DNA from: Proteobacteria bacterium UBA6920
GTDB lineage: Bacteria > Pseudomonadota > Gammaproteobacteria > SG8-11
Reading direction: 5' to 3'
NCBI GenBank assembly: GCA_002448875.1
Contig: DKAS01000213.1
Coordinates: 1 to 12,981 of the forward strand
DNA length: 12,981 nt
Shown in pieces: positions 1-6,615 of the stretch. The position numbers and the translations under genes were made by a program. Positions within the stretch are counted from its first letter, which is position 1. Every line of letters starts with the position of its first letter. The notes beneath the pieces were generated by a model, which made no database searches, was not told where the DNA came from, and saw only the letters and a program-made list of their open reading frames with translations.

Positions 1-251
<251 letters not shown>

Positions 252-253
252 CG

Positions 254-294
254 GGGGTAAAAATCCTTGATTACCCCGGCGGGAGACGCCGGGG
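254..294. promoter_or_regulatory. Two overlapping, mutually exclusive inverted repeats in the adk/cNMP-protein intergenic region
   Basis: GGGGTAA (254-260) can pair with TTACCCC (271-277). CCCCGGCG (274-281) can pair perfectly with CGCCGGGG (287-294) across a 5-nt loop. The two stems share bases 274-277, so only one can form at a time, as in attenuators. No U-run follows on the plus strand. On the minus strand the structure lies upstream of the candidate adk -10 box. It may be a DNA-level operator or a structural element and not a terminator. Confidence 0.4.
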
Positions 295-409
295 CTGGCA
301 TCCCGGACACGGCGCCCAAGCTTTGCCAGGCAGGCCTTAAACTTTTCCCGGTGCGAGACGATACCTAGGTAAATTCCTTATATAGCTCTCAGCAACCGGT
401 AACCAGGCC

Positions 410-895
410 ATGGCCAACGAGAAAATTCTGCGAACCATTAAACACTCCCCCCTGGGCGAGACCCTGTCGGACACAGAATGCTGGGCGCTGGCCGACATTT
501 CCGAAATCAAGCTCCTGCAAAACGGTGACTACCTGGTCATCGAAGGCGACGAAGACAAGTATTTATACGTCATCGTTTCCGGCACCCTGGCGGTGATGAA
601 AAAAATGCCCATCGGTGGCGAAGAGATACTGTGCCGTTTGGATAAACACGAGCTGGCCGGCATTTCCGGCTTCGTGGATCAACAGAAACGCCTGGCCAAT
701 CTACAGGCGGTCGGACCGACCGAGGTACTGGCCATTTCCCGCGAACGCTTTCACGGACTGATAAAAACCCACCCCGACACCGTTTACAAGGTGATGTGCG
801 CCCTGGTGCGGGAAGCACTGCATATCGTCAAGCGTCTGGATGACAACATCGTCGAACTGAACGACCATTTCCGCAAAGTCAGCAGTCTGTACTGA
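410..895 (+). CDS. Stand-alone cyclic-nucleotide-binding-domain protein
   Basis: This 161-residue protein is essentially one CAP/CRP-type cNMP-binding beta-roll plus a C-terminal helix. The roll runs through residues ~25-115, with NGDYLVIEGDEDKYLYVIVSGTL at 38-60 matching the conserved glycine turns of the family. Residues ~115-155 are helical (VMCALVREALHIVKRLDDNI). There is no winged helix-turn-helix after the roll, so it is not a CRP-like transcription factor; it may be a sensory subunit or partner protein. In the phosphate-binding cassette (ELAGISGFVDQQKRLANL, 81-98) the arginine is kept (R94), but the usual FGE glutamate is isoleucine (I85), so cAMP binding is not assured. The ATG at 410 is the only good start, with only a weak AGG upstream. 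It is probably monocistronic. The domain call is firm, the ligand unknown. Confidence 0.85.
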   Translation: MANEKILRTIKHSPLGETLSDTECWALADISEIKLLQNGDYLVIEGDEDKYLYVIVSGTLAVMKKMPIGGEEILCRLDKHELAGISGFVDQQKRLANLQAVGPTEVLAISRERFHGLIKTHPDTVYKVMCALVREALHIVKRLDDNIVELNDHFRKVSSLY

Positions 896-994
896 TTCAC
901 TCATGTTCCCTGCCCGCCATGGCGGCGTCTGCAACCTTGCCGGCGATCCGTCGGCATCGCGTCGCCGGCACTGCCCGAAATTTGCCGGCGTCGT

Positions 995-1036
995 TGATCA
1001 TTCGTCAGCGCGCTGTCTGCCTCGACAGAATGATCA
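995..1036. repeat. Inverted repeat with internal hairpins
   Basis: TGATCATTC (995-1003) is perfectly complementary to GAATGATCA (1028-1036). The 24-nt interior contains the palindrome CAGCGCGCTG and a TGTC/GACA pair, so a branched structure is possible. It lies between the cNMP-protein stop and the terminator at 1095-1130 and may be part of a 3' UTR or a small RNA. Function unknown. Confidence 0.45.
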
Positions 1037-1094
1037 CTCCCGATTTGCATCGCCTGCCCGCGTGCAAGCCTGGATTGTTGAATGCGCACTCCAC

Positions 1095-1130
1095 ATTTAA
1101 CGCCGCGGCGGCGTCCTGTAAATTTTTTTT
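1095..1130 (+). terminator. Rho-independent terminator downstream of the cNMP-binding protein
   Basis: ATTTAACGCCG (1095-1105) pairs with CGGCGT (1109-1114) plus TAAAT (1119-1123), with a CGG loop and a 4-nt bulge (CCTG). A run of seven T follows at once. The order of stem then T-run fits plus-strand transcription. It lies 200 nt past the stop of the gene at 410, so that gene would have a long 3' UTR, or a short RNA ends here. Confidence 0.6.
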
Positions 1131-1439
1131 CACTGCGATGACGGCAGCGACCATTTGCGTAAGTCGCATGTAAGAATTGCATTGTTATATACACCCTTCC
1201 ACCCGGCAATACTGCCTGATTTGCACCCGCCAGGAATGCGGCGCCGTCGATGACGCGAGGGCAGGACCGGCCTTTGGCGCGCCGGCGGGTCTGACTTCGG
1301 CATGCGCCAGCAGTCCATGCGAATAGATTTGCAGGCAGCGGTAAACCGTGAGTAACACCGGTCCGTGACACCTGGCACCTGTGAGCGGATGTCAGCGTTG
1401 TTTGCCCATGGATCATCAGCTGAATAAAGGGAGTTAATC

Positions 1440-3080
1440 ATGTCGCACAGTATCATGTTCAAAAAATTTCTGCGTATCCTGCAACAAGCGCGCAGCGCCA
1501 ATCTGCGCGCCGCCGGGCTGCCGCCGCCGCTGAACCAGGCACAGTGGCGCACGCATCGCCGGCGCTTTCTGCGCCAGGTGGTGGCCACGGGCGGCGCGGG
1601 CCTGCTGGCCGGTGCCCTGCCGGGCTTCATGCGCCAGGCCTGGGCCGGTGCCGACCCGGCAGCCGCCCGCATCGCCATCATCGGCGCCGGCCTGGCGGGC
1701 CTCAACGCGGCTTTCCAACTGCAGAAAGCCGGCCGCAGCGCCGAAGTGTATGAAGCCAGCAATCGCCTGGGCGGACGGGTGCATACCACTCCGTTCCCCG
1801 GCGCCGAGCACCTGCTGGTGGAACGCGGTGGGGAACTGATCAATACCGATCATGCGGACATGCTGGCCCTGATCAATGAATTCTCCCTGGCCTTGTTCGA
1901 TCGTCGCGCCGATGCCGCTGCCGTCGCTGCCCCCGCGGAGACCTACTACTTCGCCGGCAAGACCTGGAGCGAGGGAGAACTGGCCGGCCTGTGCCAGCCC
2001 CTGGTGGCGCAAATCAGCAACGACGCCAGCCTGATAGATCAGGATTGGGACACCCATGCGCCGAAATTCGACCGTTTATCGGTCCGTGACTATCTCGACC
2101 AGCATGCGACGCTGATTCCGCAACCCGTGGTCAGAAGCCTGTTTGAAAACGCCATCCGCACCGAATATGGCGTGGAAGCCGGCGCCTCCACCGCGCTGCA
2201 GCTGCTGTTCCTGCTGCCCGTGGTCGACGGCGCGCACCTGGAACCGCTGGGCTACAGTGATGAGGTCTATACCGTCCAGGACGGTAATGCCCGCATCATC
2301 GACCACCTGGCCGCCGCACTCGACGGTCACATTCACACCGGCATGGCGCTGACCGAGCTGAACGGCAATGGCAAGAATGGCTATGAGCTGCATTTCGCCA
2401 ACGGGCGCGAAATCAAGGCGGATATCGTCATCCTGGCCCTGCCCTTTGCCGCTCTGCGCCGGGTGAAGCTGAAAGCTTCGCTGCCGGGAAAAATGCGCCG
2501 CTTCATCGATGAGCTCGACCTGGGGAAAAACGACAAGGTGCTGGCCGCGTACAACGAACGTGTGTGGCGCAATGCGAAGGCGTTTTCGCTGGCCGCCTGG
2601 ACCGATGTCGGCTGTTCCGAGGTTTGGGATGCTACCCAGCGCCAGAAAGATCAAACCGGCGGCGCCCTGGTGTACTATCTCGGCGGTGACGAAGTCGGCG
2701 CCCTCGACAAACGCGCCACTGGTGGAGCCAGCGCCGGCGCCGCGTTGACCAAACGTCTGGCCGCCTATCTCCCGCCGCTGGCGGCGGCCGCCAGCGATCT
2801 CTATGTGCGCACGCTGTGGACGAAGAATCCCTCTACCCACGGCGCCTACGCCAGTTTTCGGCCCGGCCAGTTGACGCGCTACGGCGAATACCTCTGGGTG
2901 GAATCCGAAGTAGTGGAGGAAAACCAGTCGGTGCAGCATGACGGTCTTATCTTCGCCGGCGAACATCTCAGCGACGAATATTACGGCTTCATGAACGGTG
3001 CGGCGCAAACCGGCAGACTGGCGGCACAGGCTGCGCTGCAACTGGTCAGCAGTGGCGCGCTGCGTTCGGGCGGAACCTGA
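1440..3080 (+). CDS. Tat-exported flavin amine oxidase family protein
   Basis: This is a 546-residue FAD-dependent oxidase of the amine oxidase (MAO/polyamine oxidase/L-amino-acid oxidase) superfamily, predicted to act in the periplasm. Such enzymes oxidise an amine and pass electrons to O2 or another acceptor; the substrate here cannot be told. Residues 40-70 are a twin-arginine signal: RRRFLRQ, a hydrophobic segment, then a QAWAGA cleavage region. The dinucleotide-binding motif GAGLAG follows at 82-87, with E105 as ribose ligand and NRLGGRV at 108-114. The C-terminal FAD motif FAGEHLSDEYYGFMNGA starts at 505. The length is normal for the family. The n-region before the arginines is long (about 39 residues), but AGGGAG ends 6 nt before the ATG at 1440 and supports this start. 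It appears monocistronic and converges on a GST-like gene. No dedicated partner or cytochrome is adjacent. Confidence 0.85.
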   Translation: MSHSIMFKKFLRILQQARSANLRAAGLPPPLNQAQWRTHRRRFLRQVVATGGAGLLAGALPGFMRQAWAGADPAAARIAIIGAGLAGLNAAFQLQKAGRSAEVYEASNRLGGRVHTTPFPGAEHLLVERGGELINTDHADMLALINEFSLALFDRRADAAAVAAPAETYYFAGKTWSEGELAGLCQPLVAQISNDASLIDQDWDTHAPKFDRLSVRDYLDQHATLIPQPVVRSLFENAIRTEYGVEAGASTALQLLFLLPVVDGAHLEPLGYSDEVYTVQDGNARIIDHLAAALDGHIHTGMALTELNGNGKNGYELHFANGREIKADIVILALPFAALRRVKLKASLPGKMRRFIDELDLGKNDKVLAAYNERVWRNAKAFSLAAWTDVGCSEVWDATQRQKDQTGGALVYYLGGDEVGALDKRATGGASAGAALTKRLAAYLPPLAAAASDLYVRTLWTKNPSTHGAYASFRPGQLTRYGEYLWVESEVVEENQSVQHDGLIFAGEHLSDEYYGFMNGAAQTGRLAAQAALQLVSSGALRSGGT

Positions 3081-3101
3081 CACGCAAGCTGCCGCCGCGG
3101 G

Positions 3102-3127
3102 AAAAAAGACGGTGCGTATAACGCACC
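3102..3127 (-). terminator. Intrinsic terminator, best oriented for leftward transcripts
   Basis: GGTGCGT (3111-3117) and ACGCACC (3121-3127) form a perfect 7-bp stem with a 3-nt loop. On the minus strand the stem is followed by GTC and then six T (complement of 3102-3107), as expected for an intrinsic terminator of the leftward GST transcript. On the plus strand the following sequence is only CTTAAA, so it may end the amine oxidase message only weakly. Confidence 0.5.
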
Positions 3128-3189
3128 CTTAAACGCAGCAAAAATGACGATGTCGTCCACCGCTGGTGAAAAAAATAATGATATTTGCT

Positions 3190-3327
3190 TTCCCGCCGGC
3201 GGCAGCGGTGGCGTTTCGCTGTTCCGGGACGTCCAGCGCCAGGGAGGGCGCTGGTCGAGCCCACAGGGATGTGGCTCTTGCGATCCCGGAACAGCGAAAC
3301 GCCGCCGTTGCGAAAAGCGGGCGGGAA
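3190..3327. repeat. Large palindromic intergenic element with two internal hairpins (MITE/ERIC-like in architecture)
   Basis: A perfect 20-bp inverted repeat (GGCGTTTCGCTGTTCCGGGA at 3210-3229 against 3284-3303) forms the core. It extends outward to 3202-3229/3284-3311, with only two mismatches in 28 bp, both of which would be G-U pairs in RNA. A further 8-bp pair, TTCCCGCC (3190-3197) and GGCGGGAA (3320-3327), closes it. Inside are CCAGCGCC/GGCGCTGG (3233-3254, 6-nt loop) and a GAGCC-ACA/TGT-GGCTC hairpin (3257-3277, one bulged C, GGGA loop). The whole is a three-way-junction shape. No transposase and no clear target-site duplication are seen. The shape resembles non-autonomous intergenic elements, but its copy number is unknown from this window. 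Confidence 0.75.
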
Positions 3328-3481
3328 CACCCTGCTTACCACGCACCCAGACGGTGCGCAAACTTCTGCACCTCGTTTACGGTGTCCGCAACGCCCGCTT
3401 GCCTTTTGATCCGCATGAAGGGCTTGCTTTCAAGGCATCAAGAGAGCATCTACGCGCGACAACGGGTTTTTTTCAGCGATG

Positions 3482-4228
3482 TCAGCGCGGGTTCGCCTGG
3501 CGATGGCGCTGGTAAAGGTTGGTCAGCCAGTCGCCCAGAGGCCGGGAGCGAAATGTCCGGCGGAACTCGGTGATTTCCGCCGGCACCAAACCGGCGGCAT
3601 GGGAGCTGGCGGCCGGCGTCAACATCGGCGACATCAGCGCGCCCACCGACAGATCGGCGCGAGTGAAAGCGCCGTCCAGCAAATAGTCGTTTGAATGCAG
3701 TTGTTCTTCCAGGCGGGTGAACGCCGCCTCCATACGCTGGCGCGCGGCATCGGCGCTCTGCTGCGATACGCCGTAACCCGTGCGTATCAAGTTCCGCACC
3801 CGGGGAAAGGCCAGTGAATAGAACAACCTGCCATACCAGGGTCCGCCCTGAGTGAACCGGTCGATCACGGAACGAGGGTTTTGCAGCAGGTAGTGGTAGA
3901 AATAAACGCGCAGAGGATCGCCGATATGGTCGGCGGCGAAGCGCTCCCACTGCAGCGCCTGTGCACGGCCGGCGCTATCGGCCGGCGTCAGTTGCCGCGT
4001 GCTGATTTGCCGGTCGAGAAAATCGATGATGGCGGTGGAATCCTGCACATATTCCCCGTTCATCGCCAGCACCGGCACGCTGCTGCCGGCGACCCAGCGG
4101 CGCAACTTGCGGGCGTGCAGCCCAGGCAGAAGATTGCACTGCTGATAAGCGACGCCTTTGTAATCCAACGCCCAGCGGGCTTTCTCGCAGTAGTGGGAAA
4201 TGGGAAACTGATACAAGACCGTTTGCAC
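3482..4228 (-). CDS. Glutathione S-transferase family protein
   Basis: This 248-residue cytoplasmic protein has the two-domain GST layout. The thioredoxin-like N-terminal domain (about 1-75) begins VLYQFPISHYCEKARWAL, with S11 and C14 in the usual active-site region, the cis-proline motif SVPVL at 50-54, and the glutathione gamma-glutamyl contact DST at 63-65. The helical C-terminal domain covers about 85-235. It may conjugate or reduce electrophiles with glutathione, but no subclass is assigned. The start is a GTG at 4228-4226 supported by AAGGGAGGG about 5 nt upstream; no upstream ATG fits better. It is transcribed leftward, converges on the amine oxidase gene, and is separated from the cytochrome gene upstream by about 100 bp with a strong hairpin, so it is probably not in the cytochrome operon. 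Confidence 0.85.
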   Translation of the reverse strand: MQTVLYQFPISHYCEKARWALDYKGVAYQQCNLLPGLHARKLRRWVAGSSVPVLAMNGEYVQDSTAIIDFLDRQISTRQLTPADSAGRAQALQWERFAADHIGDPLRVYFYHYLLQNPRSVIDRFTQGGPWYGRLFYSLAFPRVRNLIRTGYGVSQQSADAARQRMEAAFTRLEEQLHSNDYLLDGAFTRADLSVGALMSPMLTPAASSHAAGLVPAEITEFRRTFRSRPLGDWLTNLYQRHRQANPR

Positions 4229-4284
4229 CCTGCCCTCCCTTGATCCGCCGCGCCCCGGGCCCTTGCCCTGGCAGGCGACGGATA

Positions 4285-4317
4285 CGATTCACGGCCCTGA
4301 GCCAGGGCCGTGAATCG
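4285..4317. repeat. Perfect 15-bp hairpin between the cytochrome and GST genes
   Basis: CGATTCACGGCCCTG (4285-4299) and CAGGGCCGTGAATCG (4303-4317) form a perfect 15-bp stem with an AGC loop. It begins 9 nt past the stop of the cytochrome gene at 4327. There is no T-run on either strand, so it is not a classical terminator, but it may stabilise the 3' end of the cytochrome message or be a REP-like intergenic repeat. Confidence 0.65.
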
Positions 4318-4326
4318 ATTGTACAA

Positions 4327-4683
4327 CTACTGCTGCTTATTGTAATCCCTGAGAGTCATGAGATAGCTGACCACGTTCTGAATCTGCGCGTCCGACAGGT
4401 CGTCACCCCAGTCCGGCATATCCTCCGATCGGCCAACGCCCTTGCCACCCTTCCTGGTGATTTCCACCATATAGGGGCGTGCCGCCCCGGCGATGTGGAA
4501 ATTGGTCGGTGACGGTTTGTACTTCCAGGAGTCTTTGCCCCTGCCGTCGGCTTTATCACCATGACATTTGGCGCAATATTTATTGTAGACCTCGTGCCCG
4601 CTGGCAACCGCATCGTCACCGTCGGCCGCCGCATAAGCCAGGCCGCAAGTCGCCATTAACAACATCGCCATGATAGTTTTCAT
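4327..4683 (-). CDS. Small class I cytochrome c (periplasmic)
   Basis: This is a 118-residue monohaem c-type cytochrome. The signal peptide is MKTIMAMLLMATCGLAYA (1-18). The haem motif CAKCH lies at 37-41, followed by GDKADGRGKDSWKYKPSPTNF, a pattern common in cytochrome_CBB3-type domains. M89 in EDMPDWGDDLSD is the likely distal ligand, and the C-terminal helix is IQNVVSYLMTL. An upstream in-frame ATG at 4704 exists, but GGAGA lies inside that extension 7 nt before the ATG at 4683, so the later start, which leaves a clean signal peptide, is preferred. It is the third gene after the haem-barrel protein and the cytochrome c2-like gene (132-bp gap), and probably relays electrons in the periplasm. 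Redox partners are inferred from position only. Confidence 0.88.
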   Translation of the reverse strand: MKTIMAMLLMATCGLAYAAADGDDAVASGHEVYNKYCAKCHGDKADGRGKDSWKYKPSPTNFHIAGAARPYMVEITRKGGKGVGRSEDMPDWGDDLSDAQIQNVVSYLMTLRDYNKQQ

Positions 4684-4815
4684 CGTCAATTCTCCAGACC
4701 GCATCGTTTCAATTGCGGGCGAAACTTTCCCACCCGCGGCTCATACTGCCATTGCCGGTGAATCCCGCCGCCTCGCCATGCTGAAGGGACGCGGCCGCCG
4801 GCGTTTTTTACCGGT

Positions 4816-5217
4816 TTATTTCTGGGACGCAAGATAGGCGATCAGATCCGCCCGTGCCTGCGCATCCGGCAAACCGTCATATTTCATTTTCCCGGCGGCC
4901 ACCACCGCCTTTGGCTTGGCGATGTAGGCGTCCAGATTTTCCTCGCTCCAGGTCGCTTTCAGGGCGCGCATCGCCTCGGAGTAGTCGAAATCGGCGATCA
5001 CCGCCGATTCCCTGCCGACCACGCCGAACAGCGATGGACCTTTCTTGTTCTTGCCGGGTTTGACGCTGTGGCAATCGGAACATTCCTGCGCGAACACGTC
5101 ACCGCCCTTGCCGGCATCACCGGCGGGCGCCGCAAACGCGGCGCCCGTGGTAACTATCGACGACAGCAGGCAAAGAAGCAGGCTCAGAAGCGCGCATTTT
5201 CCAGTGGCTGCATGCAT
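4816..5217 (-). CDS. Cytochrome c2-like class I cytochrome c (periplasmic)
   Basis: This 133-residue protein has a signal peptide over residues 1 to ~30 (hydrophobic LLSLLLCLLSSIV, cleavage near AFAA). The haem motif CSDCH (46-50) is followed by SVKPGKNKKGPSLFGVVGR, the mitochondrial/cytochrome c2-type loop. M111 in AAGKMKYDGL is the likely axial ligand, and DLIAYLAS is the C-terminal helix. Such proteins shuttle electrons in the periplasm to terminal oxidases or reaction centres. Its ATG at 5217 lies 9 nt after the stop of the haem-barrel gene. The ribosome binding site TAGGAG overlaps that stop codon, so the two genes are probably translationally coupled and function together. Confidence 0.92.
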   Translation of the reverse strand: MHAATGKCALLSLLLCLLSSIVTTGAAFAAPAGDAGKGGDVFAQECSDCHSVKPGKNKKGPSLFGVVGRESAVIADFDYSEAMRALKATWSEENLDAYIAKPKAVVAAGKMKYDGLPDAQARADLIAYLASQK

Positions 5218-5226
5218 GATCGACTC

Positions 5227-6498
5227 CTACAACGAAGCCCAGACGAAGCCCATCAGGGTATTGGCGTCGCCGGCGACGCTGCCGCTTTCGCCATTGAGCT
5301 TGTTGTAAATCGTGTATTGCAGACCCAGACGCAGGTTGGCCCACGGCGCCTGCCAGGAATTTTCCTTGCCGAAGGGCGTCCAGTCGGCCTGCAGCATCCA
5401 GCCGTTGCTGTCCAGCTTGGCGCTGCTGTCGTCGGTGGTGCTGAAATAACGCAGAGTGCCGCCGTAGGACTTGTCATAGTAGTAGGAGCCGGCGACGTTC
5501 AACTGATTGAGGTTGGACTTTTCGGCGGCGACATCACGCGCTTCATGGGTGTAGGAACCGTTGACGGACATGATATTCATCCGGTTGCCGAGAAACTGAT
5601 AGTGGCCGTCCACACCGTAGTCAGCGTACTTGTCGCCGGCCCCGGAAGCGCCGTGGTCCTTCAGCTCCGCCGACATGCCGTGCACCCCGACCGAATAGGA
5701 GGCGCTGCGATTGTCCTTGAAATACGCCACGCGCCAGTAAGGCGCCAGGCCGTTGATTTCCTGACCCTGCTCGACGTTGATTACATCCAGAAAGTTGTTG
5801 CTGAAGGAGGCGTAATTACCCAGTTCCGCATACATGCCATTGGCCAGTTGCGAATAAACGGTAATTCCGTAAACCGTGCCGGCGATCATGTCATCCAGCA
5901 GCGGACCGGCCTCCACGCCGGGGGCCAGATCCGACGACGTATACGGGAACCGCCAGGCCGGCAGTGTGTTGAAAGGGTCCTGCATCGAGGGGTTATTATT
6001 CACCGTCACGCCGATGGTGCCTTCCTGGCCGAACAGGGTGGTTTCCCTGGCGTAGCGAATATCGGTGTTATCCAGTGCAGTCACCTTGTCCACGCCTGAA
6101 TAGGTGATCTGGGTGAAGGTCCCGATATGATCATAGAGCTTGCCGGCGATGAAACCAGACAGTTCCTGCATGGCGACGTTATTGTTTTTGCTGAAATCGT
6201 CGGGCGGCGGGTCCTGATCCTGCGCGGTATGGGTGTAGTTGGCGATCAGCATCGCCGCCAGGGGCAAATGCCCGGGCTTGCCGTCGGAATCGGTATAGCC
6301 ACCCAGTTTAAATTTCATGCCATGGGCGGTGAGCTGCGGCCCGAAAGAACCCACGTGACAGGAATCGCAGGCCTCGCCCGTTTGCCTGGCATAGCTCGGA
6401 AGCGCCAGCGCATCCGGCACGAAGCTCATTGATCCTATTAAGAAAACAGATGAAAGGAAAACACTTCTTGTAACTGCACTACCCCTTGCGCGAAACAT
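5227..6498 (-). CDS. Outer-membrane beta-barrel with N-terminal mono-haem c site (Cyc2-like porin-cytochrome)
   Basis: The 423-residue protein has a signal peptide (residues 1 to ~32, cleavage near DALA/LPS) and then LPSYARQTGEACDSCHVGS with haem motif CDSCH at 44-48. PQLTAHGMKFKLGGYTDSDG follows, and about 345 residues rich in alternating, aromatic-ended strands and N/G/D turns, ending MGFVWASL, as in a beta-barrel. ARQTG just before CxxCH, then an FK-x-GGYT segment, recalls the fused cytochrome-porin Cyc2 used for extracellular Fe(II) oxidation; the length also fits. H59 or M61 could be the distal ligand. The start chosen is the ATG at 6498 with GGAG 6 nt upstream; a TTG four codons earlier lacks such a site. 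Two cytochrome c genes lie directly downstream. Cyc2 identity is inferred; related mono-haem barrel proteins of unknown function are also possible. Confidence 0.75.
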   Translation of the reverse strand: MFRARGSAVTRSVFLSSVFLIGSMSFVPDALALPSYARQTGEACDSCHVGSFGPQLTAHGMKFKLGGYTDSDGKPGHLPLAAMLIANYTHTAQDQDPPPDDFSKNNNVAMQELSGFIAGKLYDHIGTFTQITYSGVDKVTALDNTDIRYARETTLFGQEGTIGVTVNNNPSMQDPFNTLPAWRFPYTSSDLAPGVEAGPLLDDMIAGTVYGITVYSQLANGMYAELGNYASFSNNFLDVINVEQGQEINGLAPYWRVAYFKDNRSASYSVGVHGMSAELKDHGASGAGDKYADYGVDGHYQFLGNRMNIMSVNGSYTHEARDVAAEKSNLNQLNVAGSYYYDKSYGGTLRYFSTTDDSSAKLDSNGWMLQADWTPFGKENSWQAPWANLRLGLQYTIYNKLNGESGSVAGDANTLMGFVWASL

Positions 6499-6531
6499 AT
6501 CGATCTCCAATTTATTGGTTTGATTGTCATG

Positions 6532-6553
6532 GTGTCATCGGCAAGACTGACAC
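6532..6553. promoter_or_regulatory. Operator-like dyad upstream of the haem-barrel operon
   Basis: GTGTCA (6532-6537) and TGACAC (6548-6553) form a perfect 6-bp inverted repeat with a 10-bp spacer, starting 34 bp upstream of the barrel gene's ATG. A third TGTCAT copy lies at 6525-6530. The size and place fit a repressor or activator site, but no known regulator consensus is matched. Confidence 0.3.
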
Positions 6554-6615
6554 AGCGAGCTTCGAGCAGGGTTTGGCAGATTGAGTTCAACGTTCGGAAG
6601 GAAATATATTTTTAT

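Larger units (their letters stand above)
896..1439. other. 544-bp gene-free region
   Basis: No convincing gene is visible on either strand. A 171-codon minus-strand open frame and shorter plus-strand frames have low-complexity, arginine-rich translations with no recognisable domain and no good start signals. The region does hold a 9-bp inverted repeat (995-1036), an intrinsic terminator (1095-1130) and an AT-rich promoter-like stretch. In that stretch TATATA lies at 1186-1191, 17 nt after a weak GTCGCA, and it could serve the amine oxidase gene through a leader of roughly 240 nt. The promoter guess is weak. Confidence 0.5.
3081..3481. other. 401-bp convergent intergenic region without a gene
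   Basis: The region between the amine oxidase and GST stops is filled by a minus-strand terminator (3102-3127) and a large palindromic element (3190-3327). Bases 3330-3481 show no gene and only short hairpins such as GGTGC/GCACC. Short open frames crossing the palindrome are by-products of its symmetry and are not proposed as genes. Confidence 0.6.

Noticed and set aside
901..1416. Minus-strand open frame (171 codons) in the gap before the amine oxidase
   Set aside because: Arg/Gly/Gln-rich translation with no domain, no good RBS, and it spans a plus-strand terminator and other structured DNA.
2076..3083. Minus-strand open frame (335 codons) opposite the amine oxidase
   Set aside because: Antisense to a full-length FAD enzyme with both FAD motifs; no RBS or domain supports it.
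3046..3361. Short minus-strand frames across the palindromic element
   Set aside because: They run through both arms of the inverted repeat, so their peptides are a by-product of the repeat and not evidence for a gene.
5068..6099. Long plus-strand open frame (343 codons) opposite the haem-barrel gene
   Set aside because: It is antisense to a gene with clear signal peptide, haem motif and RBS; its translation has no domain and reflects GC-rich codon structure.
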